Below, piece by piece: positions 1-8,315 of a stretch of 64,000 bases of DNA. Where the stretch lies: NCBI GenBank assembly GCA_020853755.1, contig JADYYG010000017.1, positions 1-64,000 of the forward strand, read 5' to 3'. Numbering within the stretch: the first letter of the stretch is position 1; each line of letters starts with the position of its first letter. The stretch comes from Dehalococcoidia bacterium (lineage in GTDB: Bacteria; Chloroflexota; Dehalococcoidia; Tepidiformales; Tepidiformaceae). The position numbers and the translations under genes are program-made. The notes under the pieces were generated by a model, which worked only from the letters and a program-made list of their open reading frames with translations, ran no database searches and was not told the DNA's origin.

Positions 1-132
1 GGCACCCCCCTTCTATTCCCGGGACTCCCTCGCTGATTCACCCCCCGTGAGGTACGAGGGTCTACGCAATTGTTTACACAGTTTCCAGTCTCCCGGAACT
101 GTCTCACATGTCTTCGGACCTGATCAGCCCGC

Positions 133-606
133 CTACGCGCCGGGTTTCGCGATCATCAACCAGAGGAAGACGAGCAGGGAGACATCGAGAAGCATCCCAA
201 CGGCCGCGGTCATCGGGTTGTTGAGTTGCGCCTTCAGTTCTTCGCTCACGGGCTTGTCGCCCAGCGCTTCGGCCATGTCGTGCGCTTTGCGCGCCTGGCG
301 CAGCAGATAGCCGTGGTCGAGCCCGAGGACCACGATGATGAGCGCGAAGGTGGCCGAAATCCACGGGTCGCCCATCGAGTAGTCGAGTTCGCCGACCAGT
401 GCGAACCCGAAGATGAGCACGAGCACGATGCCCGTCGACGTCCCGATGAGTTCGGAGTAGCGGATCATCTTCGTCAGCATGACGACGGTGCGGGCGCTGG
501 CGGAGCGCGGCAGTGCGATGCCAGCGCCGGTGCTCAACCCGGCAGCGCCAACAAGGATGAAGACACCGAGCAGGTGCCCGTACAGGTAGACTTCGGCGGA
601 CGACAT
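133..606 (-). CDS. DUF2269-like four-helix integral membrane protein
   Basis: This 157-residue protein has four hydrophobic segments (about residues 8-30, 50-72, 82-103 and 131-153) and almost no soluble part, which fits the DUF2269 group of predicted integral membrane proteins. Its function is unknown. The start is fixed by GGAGGTGATCC at 607-617, an unusually long match to the anti-Shine-Dalgarno end of 16S rRNA, with the GGAGG core six bases from the ATG. That predicts strong translation initiation. The family assignment rests on recall of the fold pattern. Confidence 0.75.
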   Translation of the reverse strand: MSSAEVYLYGHLLGVFILVGAAGLSTGAGIALPRSASARTVVMLTKMIRYSELIGTSTGIVLVLIFGFALVGELDYSMGDPWISATFALIIVVLGLDHGYLLRQARKAHDMAEALGDKPVSEELKAQLNNPMTAAVGMLLDVSLLVFLWLMIAKPGA

Positions 607-673
607 GGATCACCTCCGCGCGGGACAGTAGCACCCTCGCGGGGTTCGCGCTGCCCGAATCCGAACGGGATCC

Positions 674-868
674 TTACCCGACCCAGGCCTCGTTGCCGAG
701 AGCGGTTGGCAACGGGCCGTCGATCATGAAGCGGCGCAGCTCCCGGCGGTCGGCCGGCAGGTAGCAGTGGGCGCAGACGTGGGGCCGGGGCACTTCGACT
801 GGGACCAGCAGCCGGTGAGCGCCGTGCACCGCGCACGTCAGTTCGTACTCGATCACTTCGATCCGCAT
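674..868 (-). CDS. small zinc-ribbon-like hypothetical protein
   Basis: A 64-residue protein with one Cys/His group near the N-terminus (C12, H15, H18) and a CxxC pair at C32/C35, suggesting one small zinc knuckle. I do not recognise a family. The ATG at 868 is preferred over an upstream in-frame start because GGGAGGACAGG lies directly before it on the minus strand. It is transcribed away from the MFS gene that follows and may be co-transcribed with the DUF2269-like gene 68 bases downstream. Confidence 0.55.
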   Translation of the reverse strand: MRIEVIEYELTCAVHGAHRLLVPVEVPRPHVCAHCYLPADRRELRRFMIDGPLPTALGNEAWVG

Positions 869-1078
869 CCTGTCCTCCCACCCATTCCGCACCAATGGAT
901 CTATAGGATAGGGCTATCCACGAGGATTACCAGTCCATCCGGTACAGGGTTTGTGAACAAATGGGCCGATCCCCGCTGGCCGGCCCCAAATTCGCCGAGC
1001 TACGGCCGTGTGGCCGGCGTCACACCCTCCTTCGCAGCAGACGCGACAGCGCCCAGCAAATCCCGCCACAATGGCCGG

Positions 1079-2473
1079 ATGAACGATTCCGGGGGCGTGC
1101 TCAGCGGCCAGCGCGCGGGCCTCACCGTAGGCCTGCTGATGGCGGTCACCATCGTTGCCTTCGAGGCTCTCGCCGTGAGCACGGTGATGCCGAAGGCTGA
1201 GCGCGACCTCGGCCACCTCGAACTGTACGGCTGGGCGTTCAGCGGCTTCCTGCTTGCAACCGTGGTCGGCATCGCTTACGCCGGCGAACAAGCCGACCGC
1301 TATGGCCCGGCGCGGCCGCTCGGCTACGGAATGGCGCTGTTTGGAGCCGGGCTCCTCGTGGCCGGGTTGGCGCCGTCGATGTACGTGCTCGTGCTCGGGC
1401 GAATCATCCAGGGCCTCGGCGGGGGAGCACTGCCGGCCATCGTCTACGTGGTCATCGGGCGCGGGTACCCTGAGTCGCTGCGGCCGCGAATGCTGGCCCT
1501 GCTGGCTTCGGCGTGGGTCATCCCGGGGTTCATCGGGCCGGCCATCGGCGGCGCCGTCGCCGAGTGGGTGAACTGGCGCGCGACCTTCCTGATGATCGTG
1601 CCGCTGCTGGCCCTGACAGCCGCGCTCACACTTCCCCAGATCCGGCGGCTCGGCCCCCCGGAATCACCGAACCTCCAGCCTTCGCGACTGCCCCAGGCCA
1701 TCCGGCTCGCACTTTGCGGCGGTATCGCGCTCGGCGGCGTGGCCAGCGAGAACCTGCTCATCGGGGCGCCGCTCGTGGTCATCGGCTTTGCGGCAGGTTT
1801 CCCGGCGCTGCGCCAGCTTCTCCCCGAGGGCACGCTCCAGTTGCGGCGCGGGATGCCCGCCGCCATCGCCGGGAACGGCTTCCTGAACATGGCCTTCTTC
1901 AGCGCCGATGCCTTCATCCCGTATCTCGTGACCACGTACCGCGGGTACTCCACGTTCACCGGCGGCCTCGCCGTGACCAGCGCGACGCTGAGCTGGACGG
2001 CAGGCTCGTGGCTCCAGGAACGGTTCGCGACAACTACGTCACGGGCCGCCCGCGCTTCCTTCGGCGCGGTGTTCGTGGCCGTTGGCGTGGCGGCAACGTC
2101 CATCGGCTTGAGCGACGCCATTCCCGGGCCAGCTGTGGCCGTCACCTGGGCCATCGCAGGTTTCGGCATCGGCATCGCCTACCCCACGTTCTCGCTGGAG
2201 ATGATGGCAGGCACAGAGCCCGGCCACGAAGGCGAAACGGCTTCCGGCATGAAGCTCGCGGAGACGCTGTCCGCCGCCATCGGCGTTGGCGTGGCCGGGG
2301 GCATCGTCGCGGCGGGCGAAGCGGGCGGCTGGCACGGTCCGGCACTCGGCGGCGTGTTCATCCTCGCGGGCATGGCGGCCGTCGCAACGATGATCATCAG
2401 CCGCCGCATCTCCACGGCGGTAGCGCAGGCGGCCGCACCAGAACCGGTGCTCCAGGCGGCCGTCGGCGAATAA
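1079..2473 (+). CDS. MFS transporter (drug/H+ antiporter type)
   Basis: A 464-residue polytopic membrane protein of the major facilitator superfamily. The loop 2-3 motif A is recognisable as GEQADRYGPARP (D73, R74), and a glycine-rich antiporter-type motif LGRIIQGLGGGALP follows. It probably exports a small molecule by proton antiport, but the substrate cannot be read from sequence. The reading frame stays open upstream to 767, but that part would overlap the opposite small gene. The ATG at 1079 is preferred because CACAAT (1067-1072) sits six bases before it, like a leaderless promoter. Confidence 0.88.
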   Translation: MNDSGGVLSGQRAGLTVGLLMAVTIVAFEALAVSTVMPKAERDLGHLELYGWAFSGFLLATVVGIAYAGEQADRYGPARPLGYGMALFGAGLLVAGLAPSMYVLVLGRIIQGLGGGALPAIVYVVIGRGYPESLRPRMLALLASAWVIPGFIGPAIGGAVAEWVNWRATFLMIVPLLALTAALTLPQIRRLGPPESPNLQPSRLPQAIRLALCGGIALGGVASENLLIGAPLVVIGFAAGFPALRQLLPEGTLQLRRGMPAAIAGNGFLNMAFFSADAFIPYLVTTYRGYSTFTGGLAVTSATLSWTAGSWLQERFATTTSRAARASFGAVFVAVGVAATSIGLSDAIPGPAVAVTWAIAGFGIGIAYPTFSLEMMAGTEPGHEGETASGMKLAETLSAAIGVGVAGGIVAAGEAGGWHGPALGGVFILAGMAAVATMIISRRISTAVAQAAAPEPVLQAAVGE

Positions 2474-2485
2474 ACTGCCAGCCAG

Positions 2486-3013
2486 TCAGCCCGAAAGCGG
2501 CCCTTCCTTCGCATAGCCGTAGTGCATCCGGGCGTGGTCGGCGTTGGCCGCCATGATCCCGCCGACCGTTCCGTCGGCCCACGGGGCGCCGGGGATCTTC
2601 GAATCCAACTGCTCCTGGCTGAGTTCGGAAAGCAGGCGAAGCGTGTCTGCCCGCGTCTCTGCGCCGATGCGCACCAGTTCGTCGAGGGGCTTGCCGCGGT
2701 GCTCGGATGCCCAGCCTTCGGTCCAGCCGTGGAGCCAGGCCATGATCTGTTCCTGCGTCTGCGGCGAGCCGTCGGCGTTCTGGCGCCGGGCCATACCCTG
2801 CCCGCCGGCCAGGCGCCGCCGGAACATGTCGTTCCAGTTCCGCTCGATGAGCGTGGTGTGGACGAAGTGGTCCGCGTACGACCAGGTCTTGTCCGGGTCA
2901 TGCTCGCTGCGAGTGCGCGGCGCGAACAGTTCGTCCTGGCTCATAGCGGCGAGCTTTTCGATGAGCCATGCGCGGTCGCCACTGAGCCGGGCTTCGATTT
3001 CGATCCGGTTCAT
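2486..3013 (-). CDS. DinB/ClbS-like four-helix protein
   Basis: A 175-residue protein of the DinB superfamily: four helices with spaced histidines (in VHTTLIERNW and in the C-terminal NADHARMHYGYA) that usually bind a divalent metal. Members are thiol-dependent or metal-dependent transferases of varied substrate; no reaction can be assigned here. The ATG at 3013 is chosen because AGGAGG lies four bases upstream of it, too close for the alternative TTG at 3016. The gene converges with the MFS gene. Two other DinB proteins lie in this window. Confidence 0.8.
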   Translation of the reverse strand: MNRIEIEARLSGDRAWLIEKLAAMSQDELFAPRTRSEHDPDKTWSYADHFVHTTLIERNWNDMFRRRLAGGQGMARRQNADGSPQTQEQIMAWLHGWTEGWASEHRGKPLDELVRIGAETRADTLRLLSELSQEQLDSKIPGAPWADGTVGGIMAANADHARMHYGYAKEGPLSG

Positions 3014-3041
3014 CAACCCTCCTCGGGAAAGCAGGCCAGCG

Positions 3042-4127
3042 TTAGTAGAACTTCAGCACCGTGCGCGCGACTTCGCCCGCCTTCATCGCCCGGAACGCCT
3101 CGTTTACGTCTTCGAGCGTGCCGGTGCGGCTGATCATCTCGTCCAGCTTCAGGCGGCCCTGGAGGTAGAAGTCGATGTACCGCGGCATGTCCTTGCGGAA
3201 GCGGTTCGAACCCATGCTCGAACCCTGGATGCGCTTCTCGCCGAGGAACGCGGGCCCATCGAGTTCGATCTTCGTGCCGACCGGGATCATGCCGATGATG
3301 GTGGCCGTGCCACCCCGGTCGATGCACTCGAACGACTGCTCGGCGGCACGCTTGTTGCCGATGGCTTCGAAGGAGTACTCCACGCCGCCACCCCCGGTCA
3401 GGTCGCGGATGGCCTGCACGGGGTCGTGCGAGGAGGCGTCGACGACGTGCGTGGCGCCGAGTTCGCGGGCCTTGGCGAGCTTCGACTCCACCGTATCGAC
3501 GGCAATGATCATGCGCGCGCCGCCGATGCGAGCGCCCTGGATGGCGCTCAGGCCGACGCCACCGCAGCCGAACACCGCGACCGACGAGCCGGCTTCGATG
3601 CGGGCCGTGTTCAGCACCGCGCCGACGCCGGTGGTCACGCCGCAGCCGATGAGGGCGAGGCTCGCGAAGTCGACGTCGTTGCGAACCTTCACGACCGCAT
3701 GCTCGTGGAGGAGCATCTGCTCAGCGTAGGAGCCGAGGTTGGCGAATTGACCGACGGGGCTCCCGTTCCAGCTCAGGCGCGGCGGTTCGCCCGGCCCGCG
3801 GCGGATTTCGGGCGAGCGGCAGAGGTTCGGGCGGCCGCTCGTGCACATTTCACAGTGCCCGCAGAACACTGACAGGCAGCAGATCACATGGTCGCCCGGC
3901 TTCACGTAGCTGACCTGGTCGCCGACGGCTTCGACGATGCCCGCCGGCTCGTGGCCGAGAACAGCCGGCGCCGGCAACGGGTACAACCCATCGACGAAGT
4001 GCAGGTCGCTATGGCAGACGCCGGTCGCCATGGTGCGCACAAGCACTTCGTGGCCGCGCGGCTTGTCGATATCGATGTTCTCCATCGTGAGGGGCTGATT
4101 CGGCCCATGGAAAATCGCTGCCTTCAC
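3042..4127 (-). CDS. zinc-dependent alcohol dehydrogenase (MDR family)
   Basis: A 361-residue NAD(P)-dependent medium-chain alcohol dehydrogenase. The catalytic zinc ligands C38, H59 and E60 (GHEPAG) are present, and all four structural zinc cysteines occur in CGHCEMCTSGRPNLC (C89, C92, C95, C103). The Rossmann motif GCGGVG follows in the middle. The length and the four-Cys lobe match class III-like or mycobacterial-type long-chain alcohol dehydrogenases. The start is GTG with GGAGG upstream. The likely role is oxidation of an alcohol or reduction of an aldehyde; the neighbouring acyl-CoA genes suggest, but do not prove, lipid alcohol metabolism. Confidence 0.92.
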   Translation of the reverse strand: MKAAIFHGPNQPLTMENIDIDKPRGHEVLVRTMATGVCHSDLHFVDGLYPLPAPAVLGHEPAGIVEAVGDQVSYVKPGDHVICCLSVFCGHCEMCTSGRPNLCRSPEIRRGPGEPPRLSWNGSPVGQFANLGSYAEQMLLHEHAVVKVRNDVDFASLALIGCGVTTGVGAVLNTARIEAGSSVAVFGCGGVGLSAIQGARIGGARMIIAVDTVESKLAKARELGATHVVDASSHDPVQAIRDLTGGGGVEYSFEAIGNKRAAEQSFECIDRGGTATIIGMIPVGTKIELDGPAFLGEKRIQGSSMGSNRFRKDMPRYIDFYLQGRLKLDEMISRTGTLEDVNEAFRAMKAGEVARTVLKFY

Positions 4128-4328
4128 GTCCTGCCTCCATCATGCCGCGAGGGAGCGGCGCGCGGAGTCTACACAACGCGCGCTGTGCGCGTCAGCCAAT
4201 TCCACGCTCAAAGGCGCAAAGGAGGCGATTGGCGCACGAAACTTGACACATAACGTGGAAACCCAGAGAAAGAGAGGACGATTCGCGCTCTTTGCGGCGC
4301 ACGCGTCGGAACCATTCCGGAGTACGTC

Positions 4329-4973
4329 TTGAGCAAGTCCACCAAACCCGCCGGCAACCTCTGGCTCGCCGAAGAACTCTGGAAACTCGACGCGATCGGG
4401 TTCGGCGATTTCACCCTCGGGCGGACCGCCGTCCATTCACCCATTTACGTCAACTTACGGCGCCTGATCAGCAACCCGAAGGCCCTCGCCCGCTGCGCCA
4501 GGATCATCAAGGAAGAACTCGAAGCGCTGATGTCGATGCGGAACCCGCACGTCCAGCCGTTCACGCTGGTCGCAGGCGTGCCCTTCGGCGGCCTGCACGT
4601 CGCCACTGCGTTCTCGCTCAGCGTGACCACCCCGATGATCTACATCCACCCTCCGGCGACCGATAAGGCGAACGTGATCGAAGGCATCTACGTGCGCGGG
4701 CAGAGCTGCCTCATCATCGATGACCTGATCACCGGCGGCGGCAGCATCCTCCAGACGGCAGCCACGCTGAGCGATGCGGGGCTCGTGGTGCGCGATGCAG
4801 TGACCCTGATCGACCGCCAGGAGGGCGGCAAGCAGGCCCTCAAGAACGCGGGCATCAACCTCATCAGCATCCTCACACTCGAACAGATCGCGAATTACCT
4901 GATGTCGGCCGGACACATCGCGGAGGACCAGTACCGCCGGACGATGGAGTACCTCGGCGCAAGCAACGGCTGA
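4329..4973 (+). CDS. pyrE: orotate phosphoribosyltransferase-like protein
   Basis: A 214-residue type I phosphoribosyltransferase. The PRPP-binding motif is CLIIDDLITGGGS, and the C-terminal part LTLEQIANYL resembles the UMP-synthase type of orotate phosphoribosyltransferase. It would convert orotate and PRPP into OMP in pyrimidine synthesis. The start is TTG, with GGAG six bases upstream. It stands alone, with no other pyr gene in the window, so pyrE is a strong but not certain name; another phosphoribosyltransferase of the same fold is possible. Confidence 0.78.
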   Translation: MSKSTKPAGNLWLAEELWKLDAIGFGDFTLGRTAVHSPIYVNLRRLISNPKALARCARIIKEELEALMSMRNPHVQPFTLVAGVPFGGLHVATAFSLSVTTPMIYIHPPATDKANVIEGIYVRGQSCLIIDDLITGGGSILQTAATLSDAGLVVRDAVTLIDRQEGGKQALKNAGINLISILTLEQIANYLMSAGHIAEDQYRRTMEYLGASNG

Positions 4974-5012
4974 TCGCCGCGTAACGCGTTCGAAACCGGG
5001 GGCGTGTAGACC

Positions 5013-5546
5013 GTGAGCATGCCATCCACGAGCACGCTGACGGTTTCGTTCGCCATCCGGCCGGCGATGGTCGCCGACCTCGCCGCCATCAACGCCATCT
5101 ACAACCACTACGTGGCCACCTCGCCGGCGACCTTCGACATCGAGCCCGTGAGCGAAGCCGCACGCCGCGAATGGTTCGACGCCCACGTGAACACCGGGTT
5201 CCCGGTTCTCGTCGCTGATGCCGGGGGCGAAATCGCCGGGTGGTGCTGCCTCTCCCAGTGGAGCCCGCGCAAGGCGTACAAGACCACCGCCGACGAATCC
5301 ATCTACATCGCCGATGCCTGGCGAGGCCGCGGCGTGGGCAAGGCACTCCTCGGGGCCGTCATCGACGAGGCGCGCGCGATGGGCGTTCACGTCGTGATGG
5401 CGGGCGTGGTCGGCTGCCAGGAACCGAGCCTCGCCTTGCACCGGTCGCTTGGATTCGTCGAGGCCGGGCGATACGAGCACATGGGCTACAAGTTCGGCGC
5501 CTGGCACGACGTCCACTGGCACCAGCGCCACCTCTGGCGGGAGTAG
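5013..5546 (+). CDS. GNAT acetyltransferase, phosphinothricin acetyltransferase-like
   Basis: A 177-residue GNAT enzyme. The acetyl-CoA pyrophosphate loop AWRGRGVGKALL and the following helix are typical, and the order of segments (IRPA..D, AIYNHYV, FD.EPVS, WCCLSQW) is that of phosphinothricin/methionine-sulfone N-acetyltransferases (Pat/YncA group). It probably acetylates an amino group on a toxic amino acid analogue; the true substrate is unknown. The start is GTG at 5013, with an in-frame ATG two codons later. It lies 39 bases after pyrE on the same strand. Confidence 0.85.
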   Translation: MSMPSTSTLTVSFAIRPAMVADLAAINAIYNHYVATSPATFDIEPVSEAARREWFDAHVNTGFPVLVADAGGEIAGWCCLSQWSPRKAYKTTADESIYIADAWRGRGVGKALLGAVIDEARAMGVHVVMAGVVGCQEPSLALHRSLGFVEAGRYEHMGYKFGAWHDVHWHQRHLWRE

Positions 5547-5552
5547 GGGTAG

Positions 5553-6344
5553 CTACTCGCCCTTGAAGACCGGTTGGCGCTTTTCGGCGAAGGCGCGGGG
5601 GCCTTCTTTCGCGTCTTCGGTCTGGCCAACGGCCCAGCGCATGGTGGCCGCGAGCCGCATGGCGTCGTCTGTCGGCATGTCACCCTGGCGGCGGACGAGT
5701 TCGTGCATGGAACGGACCGCGATCGGGGCATAACCCGCGATCTTCGTGGCCATCGTCTTGGCGGTGGAAAGCAGCTCTTCGGCAGGCACCACGCGGCTGA
5801 CGATACCGAAAGAAAGCGCCGTCTTCGCATCGATCCGTTCGCCGGTGAAGAGCAGGTCGTTCGCCATCACCCGGGAGATGGAGCGCGGCAGGCGGACCGG
5901 CGCACCGGCGAGCGGGAAGAAGCCAAGCGTGATCTCGGGCAGGCCGAACTGGGCGGCTTCTGAGGCGATGAGCAGGTCGCAGCTCAGGGCGATTTCGAAC
6001 CCGCCGCCGAGGCAGTAGCCGTTGACCGCGCCGATGATGGGCTTCTTTGCGTCGAACTCGTGGAATCCGACGGCATCGTCGGTGCGGAAGAGGCCGGCGA
6101 CGCCGCTGGCCGCTGCCGGGCCGCCGGCACGACTGCGGAGGTCGGCGCCGGCGCAGAACGCCCGGCCGTTGCCGGTGATAAGGCCGCAGCGGATGTCGTC
6201 GCGGCTGCGAATCGCCTTCAGGGCGTCCATCAGCCCGCCCGAAAGTTCGGCGTTGATGGTGTTCATCTGGTCGGGCCGGTTGAGGGTGATGGTGGCGACG
6301 CCATCGGCGACGTCGAACAGGACGGCGGACTCGGGCGAGGACAT
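5553..6344 (-). CDS. enoyl-CoA hydratase/isomerase (crotonase), both Glu present
   Basis: A 263-residue crotonase-fold protein. The oxyanion-hole segments GRAFCAGADL and GYCLGGGFE are intact, and both glutamates used by hydratases are present, one in GGGFEIAL and one in GLPEITLG. It is therefore competent for hydration of 2-enoyl-CoA in beta-oxidation or a related pathway. It is divergent from another crotonase gene. Its predicted promoter (TAGAGT at 6375-6380, TTGCAA at 6398-6403) is overlapped by a perfect palindrome at 6389-6405, an operator candidate. Confidence 0.9.
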   Translation of the reverse strand: MSSPESAVLFDVADGVATITLNRPDQMNTINAELSGGLMDALKAIRSRDDIRCGLITGNGRAFCAGADLRSRAGGPAAASGVAGLFRTDDAVGFHEFDAKKPIIGAVNGYCLGGGFEIALSCDLLIASEAAQFGLPEITLGFFPLAGAPVRLPRSISRVMANDLLFTGERIDAKTALSFGIVSRVVPAEELLSTAKTMATKIAGYAPIAVRSMHELVRRQGDMPTDDAMRLAATMRWAVGQTEDAKEGPRAFAEKRQPVFKGE

Positions 6345-6388
6345 CGGCGAAACTCCCGGAGGCGGTTTCCCGGGACTCTACCGTTGTT

Positions 6389-6405
6389 AGTTGCACTTTG
6401 CAACT
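6389..6405. promoter_or_regulatory. palindromic operator candidate between two crotonase genes
   Basis: The sequence AGTTGCACTTTGCAACT is a perfect inverted repeat with 7-base arms and a 3-base centre. It covers the predicted -35 box of the leftward crotonase gene and lies about 87 bases before the rightward one. The size and symmetry fit a homodimeric repressor such as TetR type. No regulator gene lies nearby, so the regulator is unknown. Confidence 0.6.
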
Positions 6406-6491
6406 TACTTTGGACTGGGTTTCCGCTCCGCGAAAGGGGTATGCTCCCGGTGCGTGCTCGCGAGCACATGCTCCTGCCTCCGGAGGCCCCC

Positions 6492-7391
6492 ATGGAATAC
6501 CAGCACATCCTCTACCAGACCGACGGCCGGCTGGCGTTCATCACCCTCAACCGGCCCGAAAAGCTGAACGCGCTTTCGAACGATCTGCGCGGCGAACTCT
6601 TCCACGCGATGAAGGAGGCCGAGGCGGACCGCGAAGTCGGCGTCATCGTTCTGCGCGCGAACGGGCGAGCCTTCAGCGCCGGGTACGACCTCTCGCCGTC
6701 TCGCGCCGCCGCCGAAGGGTCGACCTTCGTCCATCCCCGTTCGGGCCTGCCCGACACGGGAACCACGCACCCTGCGCACTACGACTGGTCGCGGCATGTG
6801 CTGCTGGCGAACTGGACCATCTGGGAGCTGGCGAAGCCGGTTGTGGCCCAGGTCCAGGGCTACTGCCTCGCGGGCGGGACCGAACTGGCAACGTTCTGCG
6901 ACTTCCGGATCGTGGCCGAGGACGCCCAGATCGGGTACCCGCCGGTTCGGGCGATGGGCACGATGGACATTATGTGGGCGCCGTGGCACCTGCCGATGAC
7001 GAAGGCTCGCGAGTTTGCCTACGTCGGCGACTCGTTTTCGGGCAAGGATATGGCGGCGATGGGCTGGGCCACCTATGCCGTTCCTTCGCCAGAGCTGGCC
7101 CAGTTCACCGAGACGTTCGCCCGGCGCATGGCCAACATCGACAACGACATGCTGATGTACTCGAAGCGCTCGGTGAACCGCCAGTACGAAGCGATGGGCA
7201 TCCGCGGCGCACTCATGTCAGGCACGGACGTCGAAGCCATGAGCAAGCATCGGCCCGCAGCGCAGGAATGGAACAAGCGTCTCCGCGAGCAGGGCCTGAA
7301 GGCGGCGCTGGAATGGCGCGATGGCCCCTTCCGCGACTTCCGCGGGGCGAGGGCCGACGCCCCCCACGACCGGCCAATCGCGGGGGCATAA
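6492..7391 (+). CDS. crotonase-family protein lacking the second catalytic Glu
   Basis: A 299-residue enoyl-CoA hydratase/isomerase-like protein. The oxyanion-hole parts GRAFSAGYDL and GYCLAGGTELA are present with the first Glu, but the position of the second Glu reads GYPPVRAMG, so the usual PE is PP. Ordinary hydratase activity is therefore doubtful; an isomerase, hydrolase or lyase of the same fold is more likely. It is about 40 residues longer than a typical hydratase. The ATG at 6492 is chosen because GGAGG lies five bases upstream; TATGCT at 6440-6445 may be its -10 box. Confidence 0.85.
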   Translation: MEYQHILYQTDGRLAFITLNRPEKLNALSNDLRGELFHAMKEAEADREVGVIVLRANGRAFSAGYDLSPSRAAAEGSTFVHPRSGLPDTGTTHPAHYDWSRHVLLANWTIWELAKPVVAQVQGYCLAGGTELATFCDFRIVAEDAQIGYPPVRAMGTMDIMWAPWHLPMTKAREFAYVGDSFSGKDMAAMGWATYAVPSPELAQFTETFARRMANIDNDMLMYSKRSVNRQYEAMGIRGALMSGTDVEAMSKHRPAAQEWNKRLREQGLKAALEWRDGPFRDFRGARADAPHDRPIAGA

Positions 7392-7563
7392 CCCCGCGCC
7401 CATCCTCGTGATGGCCGAATTCGACCACCACAACCAGCCACTCGGGACCTTCCCCCCGGTCAGTCGAAAGAGCGCTGGACGATGTACCAGTGTGAGGGCC
7501 GGCTGCTGCCCAAGCTCTCCTGGTGGGGGATCCTGAAGCGGCGAGCAGAGCGAGTCCCGGCGG

Positions 7564-8181
7564 TCAGCGGCCGGGCGGCGGGACAAGGAAGTCGCTGAAG
7601 CGGGCGGCGTCGAGTTCCGGTGTGCCGCTACAACCGCGGGCGATGGCGCGCACACCTTCGTTGGTGACCCCGACCTGAAGGTCGAGTTCCGGCGATCCTT
7701 TGACCTCGAAGATGATGACCGCCTCGACACCAGTGATGTCGCCCCAGGCGCCGCCCGTTTGCGCGACCGCGTACTGCGTCCACGATTGTTCGAGCAGCCC
7801 CTCCCAGAGCGCCCGCTGGTCTGCCTCACTCGCCGCGTAGTTTCGCTTGCAGCCGCTGTCCTGTATCAGTGCGGGCACTATCGTCCCGGCAGCCACGCCG
7901 GAAGGACAGAGGAGCGCCCCGGGCCCTGCCGCGGCAGCACAGGGCATACCAGCCAGATCCTGCTTCTCCACCAACCGGGCCGAATCGCGAGACTCAACGG
8001 CCCTGGTTACGCTCGCCGCGAGAGTGGCCAGTCTGTCTCCGGCAGACGTCGGATTCGCATCCGACTCGGACGCTCCGCCGCACCCCACCATGAGGAGGAG
8101 TGCGACGGTGGTCCAGACGGCTGAGAGCAGTGGTCTTGGGATCGACGTCAGCTGGCCAGGGAGTCCGTCAGTGGCTGGCAT
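7564..8181 (-). CDS. hypothetical lipoprotein
   Basis: A 205-residue protein with a hydrophobic N-terminal helix ending in LLLMVGC; C34 would be the lipidated cysteine. The mature part has four further cysteines, suggesting disulfides outside the membrane. No family is recognised. The ATG at 8181 is favoured over one 26 codons upstream because GACAAT (8189-8194) lies seven bases before it, as at several other starts here, and because it puts the signal peptide at the N-terminus. The 172 bases downstream (7392-7563) hold no gene I can support. Confidence 0.6.
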   Translation of the reverse strand: MPATDGLPGQLTSIPRPLLSAVWTTVALLLMVGCGGASESDANPTSAGDRLATLAASVTRAVESRDSARLVEKQDLAGMPCAAAAGPGALLCPSGVAAGTIVPALIQDSGCKRNYAASEADQRALWEGLLEQSWTQYAVAQTGGAWGDITGVEAVIIFEVKGSPELDLQVGVTNEGVRAIARGCSGTPELDAARFSDFLVPPPGR

Positions 8182-8315
8182 AGTTGGGATTGTCCCACAT
8201 GGTTTGCAGAGGATCTCGCCCACCAGGGAAGCCGACGACGGTTCCCCAACTCGTGTCATTCCGGGGACTCCAGTGTCACACCTCCCCGCACTGGCTTAAA
8301 CCAGAAATCGCAAGC

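Noticed and set aside
1-132. Possible gene end or RNA gene at the left edge
   Set aside because: No frame with family similarity and no tRNA-like fold could be found in these bases; left as unassigned intergenic DNA.
906-919. GGATAGGGCTATCC palindrome between the small zinc protein and the MFS gene
   Set aside because: It is a 6-2-6 palindrome in a suitable place, but short, single, and with no repeat or regulator to support an operator call.
4243-4271. TTGACA before pyrE as a promoter
   Set aside because: The -35 match is perfect, but no TATAAT-like hexamer lies 16-18 bases downstream. It was not listed as a promoter.
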